Source: Heliocidaris tuberculata (Eukaryota; Echinodermata; Echinoidea; Camarodonta; Echinometridae). From it: 64,000 nucleotides of DNA. The notes beneath the pieces are model-generated. The model made no database searches, was not told where the DNA came from, and was given only the letters and a program-made list of their open reading frames with translations. Each line of letters begins with the position of its first letter. Position 1 is the stretch's first letter. The stretch covers positions 12,188,971-12,252,970 of the forward strand of contig CM046850.1 of NCBI GenBank assembly GCA_025618425.1. Reading direction: 5' to 3'. Of this stretch, positions 48,121 through 58,480 are shown piece after piece. The position numbers were made by a program, and so were the translations under genes.

Positions 48121-49878
48121 AGGCCCGTCTTCATCAGCCCGAGTTTCCAAAATAGCCCGCTAATTCTGATCCGGGAAACTAACCCGATCAGAACTAGCTC
48201 GAGCTAGTTTGTAATGAAGACGCAATTAGCTGGCTATTTCGTGGGTTTCTAGCTCGAGCTAGAAGCCTAAGTCAACTCGGGTTTTTTTTGTGAAATAGCG
48301 CGCTATTTGGCGAATTAGCCCGCTAATTCGCAGGTGAAGACGCACTCGGGTTTTGACTCGGGTTAATTTATTCATGACACCAATCCTAGAAATGTTATTT
48401 TCCTTATGTATTTCTTGATTTTCTTCTCTCTTTCCACCTTTTCCTTATGTATTTCTTTGTCTTTCCTTCTTTCTTTTTTCTCCTTATGTATTTCTTTGTT
48501 TTCCCCATTCTTTATTCTTCTTTCTATTCTTATGTATTTCTTTGTTCTTCTTGCTATCCTATTTTCTTTATATATTTCTTGTTTTTCTTCTCTCTATTTG
48601 TCTTTTCTTTATGTATTTCTTTGTTTTTCCCATTTTCTGTTCTTCGATCTTGCTATCCTCTTTTCTTTATGTATTTCATTGTTCTTTCTGTCCTCTTCTC
48701 TTTATATTTCCTTATGTATTTCTTTATTTTTCTTTCTATTCTATATTTTCCTCATGTATTTCTTTGTTTCTTATGTATTACTTTGTTTTTCCTTCTCTCT
48801 TTTTTCTCCTTATATATTTCTTTGTTTTCCCCATTATTTATTCCTTCTTTCTATTCTAATGTATTTCTTTATTCTTCTTTCTCTCCTCTTCTCTTCATAT
48901 GTATTTCTTTATTTTTCTTTCCATTTTATCTTTTTCCTTATGTATTTCTTTGTTTTCCCAATTTTGTATTCTTCTTTAATTTCTTATATATTTCTTTGTT
49001 CTTCTTGTTATCCTCTTTTCTTTATGATTCTTTATGTATTTCTTTGTTTTCTTCTATCTTTTTATCCTTTCCTTTTGTATTTCTTTGTTTTCCTGTTGTC
49101 TGCTCTTCTGTCTATTTATATGTATTTCTTTGTTCTTCTTTTTTACCCTCTTCCCTTTATTTTTCTTTGTTTTCCTTCTCTATTTTTATCTTTTCCTTAT
49201 GTATTTCTTTGTTTTCCCTATTTTCTGTTCTTCGATCTTGCTATCCTCTTTTCTTTGTTTATGTATTTCTTTGTTTTTCTTTCTATTTTATCTGTTTCCT
49301 TATGTATTTCTTTGTTTTTCTTTCTATTTTATATGTTTCCTTATGTATTTCTTTGTTTTTCTGTCTATTTTATCTGTTTCCTTATGTATTTCTTTGTTTT
49401 TAATGTATTTTTCCCTATTATTTATTCTTTTTTCTATTCTTATGTATTTCTTTGTTCCTCTTTCAATCCAGTTTTCATTGTATTTCCTTATATATTTCTT
49501 TGTTTTTCTATTTTGTTTTTTCCTTATGTATTACTCTGTTTTTCCTTCTCTCCTTTTGCTCCTTATATATTTCTTTGTTTTCCAAATTATCTATTCTTAT
49601 TTCTATTATGTATTTCTTTGTTTTTCCTTCTCTCTTTTTATCTTTTCCTTATGTATTTCTTTGCTCTTTTCTCTTCATTTATCCTATATATTTTTTTAAA
49701 TTTTCCATCTTCGAAGTGCGCATGCTCTGAAGCTCGAGTTTATTCCAAGAACGAGTGGGAATCGTTCGACTCGGGCTGATGGAGACGGGGTTTTTCAAAC
49801 TCGGACTTTTTTCTCGAGAAGCACTGATCGGGCTAGAATCTCGAGCTTGAGCAAACTCGGGCTGATGGAGACGCACCT
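48121..49878. mobile_element. TIR element with T-rich minisatellite core, copy 1
   Basis: Inverted ends CGTCTTCATCAGCCCGAGTTT and AAACTCGGGCTGATGGAGACG. Subterminal CTAGCTCGAGCTAG palindromes lie at the left. The core (about 48405-49690) is a degenerate minisatellite of CTTATGTATTTCTTTGTTTT units spaced about 40-60 bp. No transposase. Confidence 0.82.
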
Positions 49879-51100
49879 AATTTGGGAGACAGTCTCCCAT
49901 TTAGGAGACCAATTTTCTTTGTTTACATTTGCAGCAAAGGGATTACCTTCGCTCAAAATGAAAATGAGATAAGCAGATTCCTCATGAAAAAATACCCCTT
50001 TTGAAACCGTCTATTTTAAAAATCCACCATCTACTTTTGTTTTCATAACATTTTTTGTTATGATCCACACACAAAACAAATGGGCTTCCAATTTCCCAGG
50101 GGTGGGGGGGGGGGGGGGGGGTATGTCTCATTGAGGCCTGTACGGCATCTGCGTCCGTGACTTTCTGAAAAGCACCCTAAACGAGGATTTTAGTGGAAGA
50201 TATGTGATACCCTATTCAGGGAAACCCGCAACAATTTTTAGATCCTTAACAGGGATTTTTTAGATTTTGCAAAGTATTGTACACCCTATTTGAGGATTGG
50301 TTCTTCTTGGCCCTTATTTTGTTAAAAAGGAAGAGTTAAAGGCAAATATTTACTTTGGAACACATTACAGAATGATGTTTTTATTGAAAGAATAGAAAAG
50401 AACCTCTTTGGATTAATGAAAAAATATCCACGGGAAGATTTTCAGATGCCGCTTATTTTGCTAGTTTATAAAGCTAGTATTATTTAGGACCTTTCACAAC
50501 AGGAACAAATGAAAAAATAGGGAGGGGTACAAAAAAAACACACCCATTCAAATTCAATGATAAACATGGGCCATGAGGATATTCATGTCAACACTTGCAG
50601 AACTTGATGATTTGAAAAAAACCGTATGCACACAAGCTTCAACACTACATCCACGGATCAGTCACCAAAAACCAAATTGACAAGATGGCATAATATATAT
50701 TTTATGAACTATATAACCCTAAGCCTTTTGAGATGTTTATATTTCTTGGAGTTGTGATATACATCATGTGATAAATTAAAGACAATTGCTACACTTTATT
50801 ACATAAGATCAATACTACTGTATGTATTTTTATTTCAGCAAAATTTGAAACACATCATCATTTTTTACACTAGCTACAAGAATCATATATACTCAATTAA
50901 TGATGAAATAAAAGAAAACATGCTAAGCTAGCTAGCTGCGCGGGCGCAAGCTCGATCGTATGTTCGTTCACAAAACCAAAGCACAAAACCCCAAACCGCA
51001 AAAATCCACCAAAACCGGGGCAAAAACCGGCATATTAAAAACATTACTATTTCATGGAATTCGAGTGAAAAAAGCCCAATTCTGCGGAAAATAGACCAAA
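49879..51100. other. Intergenic sequence
   Basis: No gene is seen; a G run lies at 50104-50122. Confidence 0.5.
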
Positions 51101-52420
51101 CAGACTACTAATAGTGAAGATTCCAGAGATTATTGACAGCCGACAGATGGTTAAGCATAAAATTGTAAATCATGCAGCTGTTCATTGGGCTCCTGACAAA
51201 AAAATGTCAAAAAATGTTATAAAACTCCTCGGCAAAGTATTCTTTCCATGTAATATTGGGGTAAGGCAGGGTGATAATTTATCTCCCTTACTTTTCGCAA
51301 TTTATTTAAATGATTTTGTTGCGTATATCCGAAGCAAATTTAAAGGGTTACAGTATTTATATGATGAGGTCTGTTCTGAAATTTTGGATAAAAAAAATTT
51401 CTGATGAAGACCTATTTATTGATTTATATTCATATATGCAGATGATACTCTTATCTTGGCTGAAAACCCTGAGGAACTCCAAACGGCTTTAAACGCTCTG
51501 TCTAATTACTGTGAGGATGGAAATTATGTGTTAACAGTGAAAAAAACAAAAATGATTTTTGATAGGGGCAAGGTACGCAAATACCCAGTTTTTAAGTATG
51601 GGAATGATAATGTTGACGTTGTACATGATTTTGTTTATCTTGGGGTTAAATTCAATTACAGTGGTAATTTTAAAAAGGCAATATTAAAACAGGTGACTCA
51701 GGCAAGAAAAGCCTTATTTTCAATGACATTTAAGGTACAAAGGTTAAAGGTAATAAACAGTAGTGGTAGCAAAAGGAAAGTTGGCATGAAACTGCTCAAA
51801 TATACATGTAGTCTCATATTGTTCGGCTTCAATAAAAAGATACATGAGTGAGATAATCCGGTATTCTATTCATGATTTCCGGTGATTTTCAGTAAAATAA
51901 TTCAAATGATCGAATATCAACGGTTACCTTATACCCTCGCTAAGGACCACCTACCCCGACGCTCCCGGCTCAACGGCGCATAGCGGTTCGCACACACTCG
52001 TTACATACACTGTTTTCACATCAAATTACAAGCGCGGTACCGCGCTTGTAATTCGATGTTTATTTTTTTGGACATTTTAGCCATTTCTAAACCATTTTTC
52101 TTCAAACAAACGTCACCTATGTTCGAAATTAATCATTTCACAACAGTATATGTAATAATTTCCATTCCAGCTGACAAAGTAGTTAAATATCCAAAGTGCC
52201 ACCTTTCCCACTACTGTACAATACATGTACCTTTAAGATTATCATTGGATATTCAGTGCGAGTTATTTGATCAGTTAATCCTGCCAATACTCTTATATGG
52301 CTGTGAGGTGTGGGGTTATGAGGATTTGAGTCAGATTGAGATATTTCATCGCAAATTCCTAAGGACCATACTGAGTGTCAATAAATGTACACCCGATTGT
52401 ATGATTTATGGTGAGACCCC
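51101..52420 (+). pseudogene. Decayed LINE reverse transcriptase, interrupted
   Basis: 51114-51401 encodes GVRQGDNLSPLLFAIYLNDF, RT motif B. After in-frame stops the same frame gives YADDTLILAEN (motif C, about 51433-51465), then the post-RT region KFNYSGNFKKAILKQV to about 51850. About 51850-52200 is unrelated inserted sequence. 52230-52415 resumes with LFDQLILPILLYGCEVWGYE and FHRKFLRTILSV, the typical LINE tail. The 5' part is missing. Confidence 0.85.
52024..52053. repeat. 30-bp perfect palindrome
   Basis: AATTACAAGCGCGGT is followed directly by its reverse complement, with no spacer and no mismatch, inside the insert that splits the LINE. Confidence 0.9.
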
Positions 52421-52932
52421 GGGGGGGGGGGGGGGGGGCACTCACGTATACTGGTGGTACGGAGACGTGCCGCTTTGATGACCCCCTTTTTCAGACCCCG
52501 ATTTCCGTTCTCTAGATACTCAGTTCCGCTCAAGAACCGCTCAGCCCCGCTCTGAAGACCCCTGTTATGAAACATATCCGTTCGCATGCCGCCGGGAGCG
52601 TGGCGGAGGCAGTGGTCGCTCGACCTGGTCTCGCGCCCTAGGCCCTTTCGTCGCACGAGCCTTGAAAACTGCTCCAGCTAGCTAGCTACTAGCGCTACAC
52701 GGCGCGGGCGCGGCACCCGGTGCGGCCCGTCCCGAGATCCTGCGATAGCAAGGTGTATCGCCGATAAAGCGAGGTTAGTTTTATAGTTCCCTAGACCCTG
52801 TTTTTCACTCTGCCCAATAGATCATAGTTCCCAAGACCCCGTATTTTACACCTTGTAGTCAGTTCCTTAGACCCCCTTTTCGGGGATTCGTGAGGCACAC
52901 CCCCGTCAAAATATAATTCGAGTGCCCCCCCC
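52421..52932. mobile_element. G-run/CACTC-ended TIR element
   Basis: It starts with a G run plus GGCACTC and ends GAGTGCCCCCCCC. The interior repeats GACCCC...TTT words (CTTTTTCAGACCCCG, GTTCCCAAGACCCC). It separates the LINE remnant from the gypsy remnant, and no matching target duplication flanks it. Confidence 0.72.
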
Positions 52933-52955
52933 GAAGAGCAGTTCGAGAAGCAGAA

Positions 52956-54734
52956 GTGCTTTATGTTTCGGAGGAGCAGACCCGGGTATCAGGTAAGCAA
53001 TCCCATACTAAAGAATCTACTGATTCTCAGCTGCTTTCAACCCTTCAACAAATTCGAGCTTCAGCTGTTAAAGTTCACTTAACTAAATCTTCTTCATCCA
53101 TGCCAAGTAGTGATAATCAGTCTAGTACTCCTGACCAAGAGATTCTGTTAGGGCCTTCTACTTCTAATCTTTTTCCTTCCTTTACCAACGAACAACTCAT
53201 TCAAATGCAGAAAGATGACCCAGAACTGAAGTTTGTATGGGAGCGGTGGACCCAAAATTGGGAACCCGGAGATGAATACTCCAAACAATTTTCAGAACCT
53301 GATAGTGTTAAATCATGGCTATCTCAGTGGTCTCGTTTTACTGTAAAGAATGGATTATTAGGAAGGAAAGTACTTGATCCTATGTTTGGAGATATATTTC
53401 AAATTTTACTTCCCCAGTGTTTGCGTAGGAATATTTTAGTTGGATGTCACGATGAATGGGGACATCAAGGTAGAAATAAAACTCAACAGTTAGCAAGGTC
53501 AAGGGTTTATTGGCCAAGAATGGCTCATGATATTGAGTTACATGTAAAAAATTGTGTCAAGTGTGCTAAGGCCAAGGAAATGCAGCCTCGGGTAAGAACC
53601 CCTATGAGACATCTGATGGCATTTAGTCCATTAGAAATTATAGCAATTGATTTTGTTAAGTTAGATCCTGGTAAAGGGGGATTTGAAGATGTACTTGTTA
53701 TCACAGATGTGTATACTAAGCTGGCTCAAGCAATCCCATGTAGGAATCAACATGCCTCAACGGTAGCTAAAGCTCTACAAGAGCACTGGTTCACTAAGTA
53801 TGGTATCCCAAATAGGATTCATAGTGATCAGGGACGTAATTTTGAAGGTCAAGTGATCAAAGAATTATGTAGGTTTTATGGTATACATAAGACTCGTACT
53901 ACACCATACCATCCCCAAGGCAATGCTCAAGCTGAAAGATTTAATAGAACTCTTTTCGGATTAATTAAATCACTTGATCAGCGTGATAGGCGTAGATGGC
54001 CTGAATTATTGCCTCATCTTGTCTATATGTATAATACCACCCCACATGAAACCACCGGGGTCAGCCCTTTTGCTCTTATGTTTGGTAGAAAAGAGCGTAT
54101 ACCATTAGATCATCTATTGGGTGTGTCTGACATAGAATGGGAACAAGACTTTGTTAAGAAGCAGGCTGAGTTAGCCAATAGGGCTCAGGAAGTTGTCAAA
54201 GAAAGAGTTGATAAGTTAGCAGCTCGAAATAAGGCTAGAGCTGATGCAAGTATTTCTAAAAGTGTTCCTTGTCCTAGTGTAGGGTCTACTGTATATTTGA
54301 AGAAGTGTGCTTTTAACAAGAGGCATAAGTTAGAGAATGTGTATTATGATGATTTGTATGTCGTTGTTTGGCATAATGTGCATAAAGATGTTTATCATAT
54401 TCGACCTTTAAAGGGAGGTCCTTTAAAGGTAGTTAATCGTAAGTTATTAAGGGTAGCACCCTCTGAATCAGGGATGGTTGAGCAAAGTAGAGATGACTTT
54501 GGGTTAGGTCCTGATATCAGAAAGGAGAGTAACCCAACTCGTAGACATTCTAGTCAAGATTGTTTAGATGAGTATGTTCTAGTACCAGACAGAGTAACTA
54601 CACAAACAGTAGGGGAGAGTGCTGGTCGAATCAGAGGTGGAACGAATGAAGGTGTCGCCCTCAGAAGATCTCAGAGGCAAAATAAAGGTATGCATTCCAA
54701 TCCTTTCAATTTACCCAGGTCTGTTCTAGAATAG
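52956..54734 (+). CDS. Ty3/gypsy-like integrase
   Basis: The open frame spans 592 codons and no start is implied, since the 5' part of pol is lost. About residues 60-160 are linker. An HHCC zinc-binding domain follows (CHDEWGHQGRNKT at about 163-175, CVKCAK at about 198-203). The rve core has Asp in IAIDF (about 232), Asp in HSDQGRNFEG (about 290) and Glu in QAERFNRTL (about 328), preserving the D,D,E triad; GVSPFALMFGR follows. A GPY/F-like C-terminal module (KRHKLENVYYDDLYVV, about 450-465) and a polar tail end the ORF. The triad looks intact, so the integrase could have been functional until recently, though the element cannot move alone. It is Ty3/gypsy-like by domain style; order relative to RT cannot be checked because RT is missing. 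Confidence 0.9.
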   Translation: MLYVSEEQTRVSGKQSHTKESTDSQLLSTLQQIRASAVKVHLTKSSSSMPSSDNQSSTPDQEILLGPSTSNLFPSFTNEQLIQMQKDDPELKFVWERWTQNWEPGDEYSKQFSEPDSVKSWLSQWSRFTVKNGLLGRKVLDPMFGDIFQILLPQCLRRNILVGCHDEWGHQGRNKTQQLARSRVYWPRMAHDIELHVKNCVKCAKAKEMQPRVRTPMRHLMAFSPLEIIAIDFVKLDPGKGGFEDVLVITDVYTKLAQAIPCRNQHASTVAKALQEHWFTKYGIPNRIHSDQGRNFEGQVIKELCRFYGIHKTRTTPYHPQGNAQAERFNRTLFGLIKSLDQRDRRRWPELLPHLVYMYNTTPHETTGVSPFALMFGRKERIPLDHLLGVSDIEWEQDFVKKQAELANRAQEVVKERVDKLAARNKARADASISKSVPCPSVGSTVYLKKCAFNKRHKLENVYYDDLYVVVWHNVHKDVYHIRPLKGGPLKVVNRKLLRVAPSESGMVEQSRDDFGLGPDIRKESNPTRRHSSQDCLDEYVLVPDRVTTQTVGESAGRIRGGTNEGVALRRSQRQNKGMHSNPFNLPRSVLE

Positions 54735-54946
54735 AATTTTATTCCAATTTTTCAAGCTGAAATTTCTGGATTTTGAATAAAGTTTTATAGAATTTTATCC
54801 CAAAATAATTCAATTTTTTTTTTCTTATTACCATTATGGTAGTTAACCTTTTGGATACTCTTTAAAAAAAATGAATGATATTGTTCTGAAAGTTAACAAA
54901 ATATTTTTTTGAATCTCTGAGCTGGGCTACGTCTTTGTTCTATGAT

Positions 54947-55564
54947 ATGTCAGTTTTTCTTTTTGGACACAGTTTCATGAAACGAATAGCGGGAAGAGGA
55001 GTACAAGATCTTGAAATGCAAGTAGCAGGGAAGCCAGTGAACCTAAGATGTTTTGGGGAGGGGGGACTCAACTTTGTTAGATTAAAGACAAATCCCAAAT
55101 ATGTACAAATCTTAAGACAATCTAACCCTGATATATTGATTATCGACTTAGGGACAAATGATTTATGTTCTTCCGAGCCTTATGAGGTCATTGATGAACT
55201 TTGGAATTTTGTAGATGGGTTGAAACAAGAAGGAATTTCTCCTACCGCCATTTTTGTGCTCCCTGTACTCCCTAGGACAAGAGCTTATGCGGGTACATCT
55301 CTGTCCCTCACCTAATACAACTTCCGTGTGGAGAGATTCAATAGACTTCTGTCTGTTGGGTCTTTCCACCGGGATTTGTTATGGGTATGGGAGCATCGTT
55401 CGCTCCCAGATGCTCCCCGTCACATTCTTGATGGGGTCCATCTAACTGTTAGAGGAACGGAGTTGTACCTTCGTACAGTCCGACGAATAATGAGTTTCTG
55501 TAAGATCCATTTTGGACTTAATTTTTTTTTTTTTCTCTTCAAAGTACTGACCCAGAATAGTTGA
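54947..55564 (+). pseudogene. SGNH hydrolase (GDSL-esterase-like) in the env position, one stop codon
   Basis: About 210 nt after the integrase stop, in another frame, an ORF begins MSVFLFGHSF. Block I is FGHS (Ser 9), block II Gly is in CFGEGG, block III is GTND (Asn 71), and block V is DGVHL (Asp 162, His 165). Together these are the diagnostic Ser, Gly, Asn and Asp-His residues of SGNH hydrolases. One TAA at 55313-55315 lies in frame between blocks III and V; upstream and downstream parts share the same frame, so a single nonsense change breaks it. There is no signal peptide or membrane helix. Esterase domains are known in ORF1 of some CR1-type non-LTR elements; here the host is an LTR element. 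Possible roles are lipid or membrane interaction, but none is shown. Confidence 0.82.
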
Positions 55565-55740
55565 GTTGCATGGACTACAAGTAGTGACAAAAAGGTTGAT
55601 ATTTTTTTCTGTTTTTTTTTGTTATGAATATAAATATGTATATATGTTACATGTAAAGAAAAAAAGTAAAGTTAGAAGTATGGAAAGTTAATGAAAGAAA
55701 AATATATATTTTTTTTTTACTTGCAGGATAATCCATATCC

Positions 55741-55753
55741 AGATGGAGGGAGG
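55741..55753 (+). promoter_or_regulatory. Polypurine tract
   Basis: AGATGGAGGGAGG lies immediately before TGTCAT, the position expected for plus-strand priming next to a 3' LTR. Confidence 0.7.
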
Positions 55754-57711
55754 TGTCATATTGGACCGCAGGAGGCATGGGACATCCACCTCTGAGCGAC
55801 ATTCTTTATGACACCATCCCGAAGTCTTGGTTATGGTATCATGCAAGACTTTTTTTCTCTCCTTCTGTAGAAGGGTATATAAAAAAAAAAAAAAAAAAAT
55901 TTATTATATACATCATGATACAATATACATCATGATACAGAATAATTGATTTGTATTGTCCATGCTGTTTTTATGGAATAAGGAAGAATAGTATGTTTCA
56001 GGGAATTTTATTGTTTACATGAAGTATAAAGATAAGGTGGGATAAGTGGTGGGATTATTTTGTATATATACCATCTAAAAAAACATAATAGTCATCTTGA
56101 TAAAAAGTACAGTATATTAATAATAATTTTTTTTTTTTTTTTTTTTTTGTCTCTTCTACAGGATTGCCTGAAGTTAGAGCGGTCTGCTGCTGTGAGGGGG
56201 ATGTTGCCTGGTCAGTGTGCAGAGGTCTGGGACATCCAGCTCTAAACCTGGAGGGCAAGACATCTCCCTTGCAGCAGTGCATATAGTACCTCAGTGACTT
56301 TAGAGTGGTAGAGATTTTTTTTTTATTATTAAAATCTTTGGTATTAGGCAGTGTTAGGTGGTAAAGAAAGAAAATGCATTATCCTCATTGTAATGCTGTT
56401 TAAATGTTTTTTTTAATGTATATATATATATATTGCTGGAAATTAAATTGTAAGAGTTAATGAGTGGACGACCGTTATTGATGACAATAACAAGATCTAA
56501 ATTTCTTTAATTTTATAGTTGATGATCTTATGGAACAGATCATTTCAGTAGGGGAGAGTTATAGCGGGGCAGAAATTGAGATTTGTTTTTGTTTTGATGG
56601 AAAGTTCGTTTGCCTTCTTGCACTTCCACATTCTATTGTAAGTACATTTCAGTTGCCAGTGTTTCTGGGTCAGGCTGGCGTTCTGGAATGTGGATGGGCG
56701 AGAATGCAAACACTTGTACATTTCTAAAAGATATTTGAAGTTTATAAATAATCACATGGTGGAGTTTGTTACTGGGTGGAACTGTTGTTACTGGGTGGCT
56801 CGGAGCTGTCTGGGGTTTACTAATGTTAATGTACGGGGTATTGGATGGTGATTGGTTGTCGGAAATAAATAATTGTACTGAATTAGAAATTGCAGACAGT
56901 TCAGCTGAAAATAATTATTTCTCTTTCTGATTTATTCCAGGCTTGTTGTTTTCCGGCTCGTTTGCGTACTTCGGAGTTCTGAAAGAGCGAGAAAAAGGGG
57001 ACAGGTGAAAGAGATGTCGAGAAACAAAGAAAGGGTGAGAGAGATATCAGAGATTCAGAGAGGGAGAGAGAGAGAGTGAAAGAAAGGTGCGAGGTATGAG
57101 ACAATTGCGGAAGGGAATAGTGAAAGAGAACAGGTGATAGAGATAAGTGAGTTACGAGAGGAGTTTAAGATGTGAGAGTCGTAGAAGAAGAGAAATGATG
57201 AGAGAGAGCAGAAGAGAGAGTTGCGCAAGTGCAAAGAAACAATGACGGGCCGAAGAACTCCAGCCTGGAAAATCGAATTTGCTGTTAATTAAGTCCTACT
57301 TTTACATGACTGTACTAATTAAGGGGAGGGATTAATTTTACGCATTGCGTCGTGGTGATCCGCCCTTTTGGAAAGGTTCTCCACGTGGTATTTCCTGGGG
57401 GGCATATAAAAAGGGAAGAGGGTGTTTGGGGGTTGCAGATCTTCGTTGGCCATTTTTTTATTTTTCTGCCAGTAACGTTTTCGCCATGCTTTTCTAATTT
57501 TGTCAACGGTCGTCCAGCTCAGGGACTCGGAAATGTTATTTTGTTGAGTTCATCATCATCATTGATTTGAAATAAACTTAATTTCAAGAACTTAGAAACT
57601 TTTTCGTCAGACTCTTCATTTTATTTCTCCGTGATCTTCGTCTTCCATTGCAATGACTCCAAGCGAGGTGGTAGGCGGCCACCGGCCACCTCGCCGAGCT
57701 GTGCCGTTACA
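55754..57711 (+). repeat. Putative 3' LTR of the gypsy-like element
   Basis: It runs from TGTCATATTGGACC to CCGTTACA, with TGT...ACA ends, after a polypurine tract. TATAAAAA at 57404-57411 and AATAAA at 57571-57576 give a promoter, R region and polyadenylation signal in the right order. GA-rich sequence lies at 56980-57220. No 5' LTR is present, so the left boundary is inferred. Confidence 0.7.
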
Positions 57712-58480
57712 TAAAGGTTTTTGGAGATGAATTTCATTATATTTTTGTCTGTTTTTTTTTTCAAGAAAGAAAGGCAGTTATATTTAGAACGACAATTTGC
57801 TGTGAGTAATCCTAGCATAGAAATATTTAAACAATTAAGAAAACTCGTAAGATTCATAACAGTAATAATACAATTCTTTTCGATGGTTCCAAAGGCTGAA
57901 ACTGAAAGGCATAGAGTCTAGATCTACTCTCTATTCTTGTCAGTAAAAGTGTAGTTACTCGTAGTGGTAGACAAACCAAACTGCGTGATATTTTAGATTT
58001 ATAAATATAATTATTAACTGTAATATACTAGACCTTACTTAGCCCTAGTACCGGGTTAGCTCACTTATCCAATGAACGAACAAGGTTAGCCCGTCCCCGG
58101 CTAACTCCAGGGAGCTCCAACGCCAACGCTACACGTTGCAGCTCCCTGCCCTGCCCCTGGTCCTGGAGTTAGTCCCCGGGCAGAGCTCCCGTACAAAATA
58201 CAGCGATGCAGCGGCACTCCTGCCAACTTCATATCGATAAAGTCTAAATTCCTTATGATCAAACAAGTTTAACATGATTTACACTACTGAAAAAAAATCA
58301 ATATAATCTAGATACAAAGAGTTACGAATAAGAAAATAAAATTAACTTACCGTACCACGTACAGAGTTAAGTTTTGAGACGAGATCCTGTGATATCGCGC
58401 GATCGAGCGCATATGCATGATATCGATATGTATTGGCCGCTAGTATAGTGTCGTCAAAACGTCCAATCGCAAAGGAAAAA
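57712..58480. other. Intergenic sequence with GC-rich hairpin
   Basis: 58098-58185 folds by CCCGGCTAACTCCAGGGAGCT against AGCTCCCTG and CTGGAGTTAGTCCCCGGG. No gene is seen. Confidence 0.6.

Larger units (their letters stand above)
52937..57711 (+). mobile_element. 3' half of a Ty3/gypsy-like LTR retrotransposon with SGNH-hydrolase cargo
   Basis: In order: integrase ORF, SGNH-hydrolase ORF, purine-rich AGATGGAGGGAGG (55741-55753), and a putative 1958-bp 3' LTR (55754-57711). Gag, protease, RT, RNase H and the 5' LTR are absent from the window, so the element is 5' truncated at the G-run element. Confidence 0.82.

Noticed and set aside
48405..49690. Possible CRISPR-like regular repeats
   Set aside because: Units vary in length and sequence, spacers are not unique, and the genome is eukaryotic.
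48406..49779. Phe/Leu/Ser-rich frames of up to 457 codons (and 466 and 407 codons at 58748-60148)
   Set aside because: They come from a T-rich minisatellite that lacks stop codons in three overlapping frames; not a credible membrane protein.
57721..57921. 66-codon frame just after the gypsy LTR as a host exon
   Set aside because: No splice sites or recognised domain; it lies directly next to the retroelement and is compositionally ordinary.
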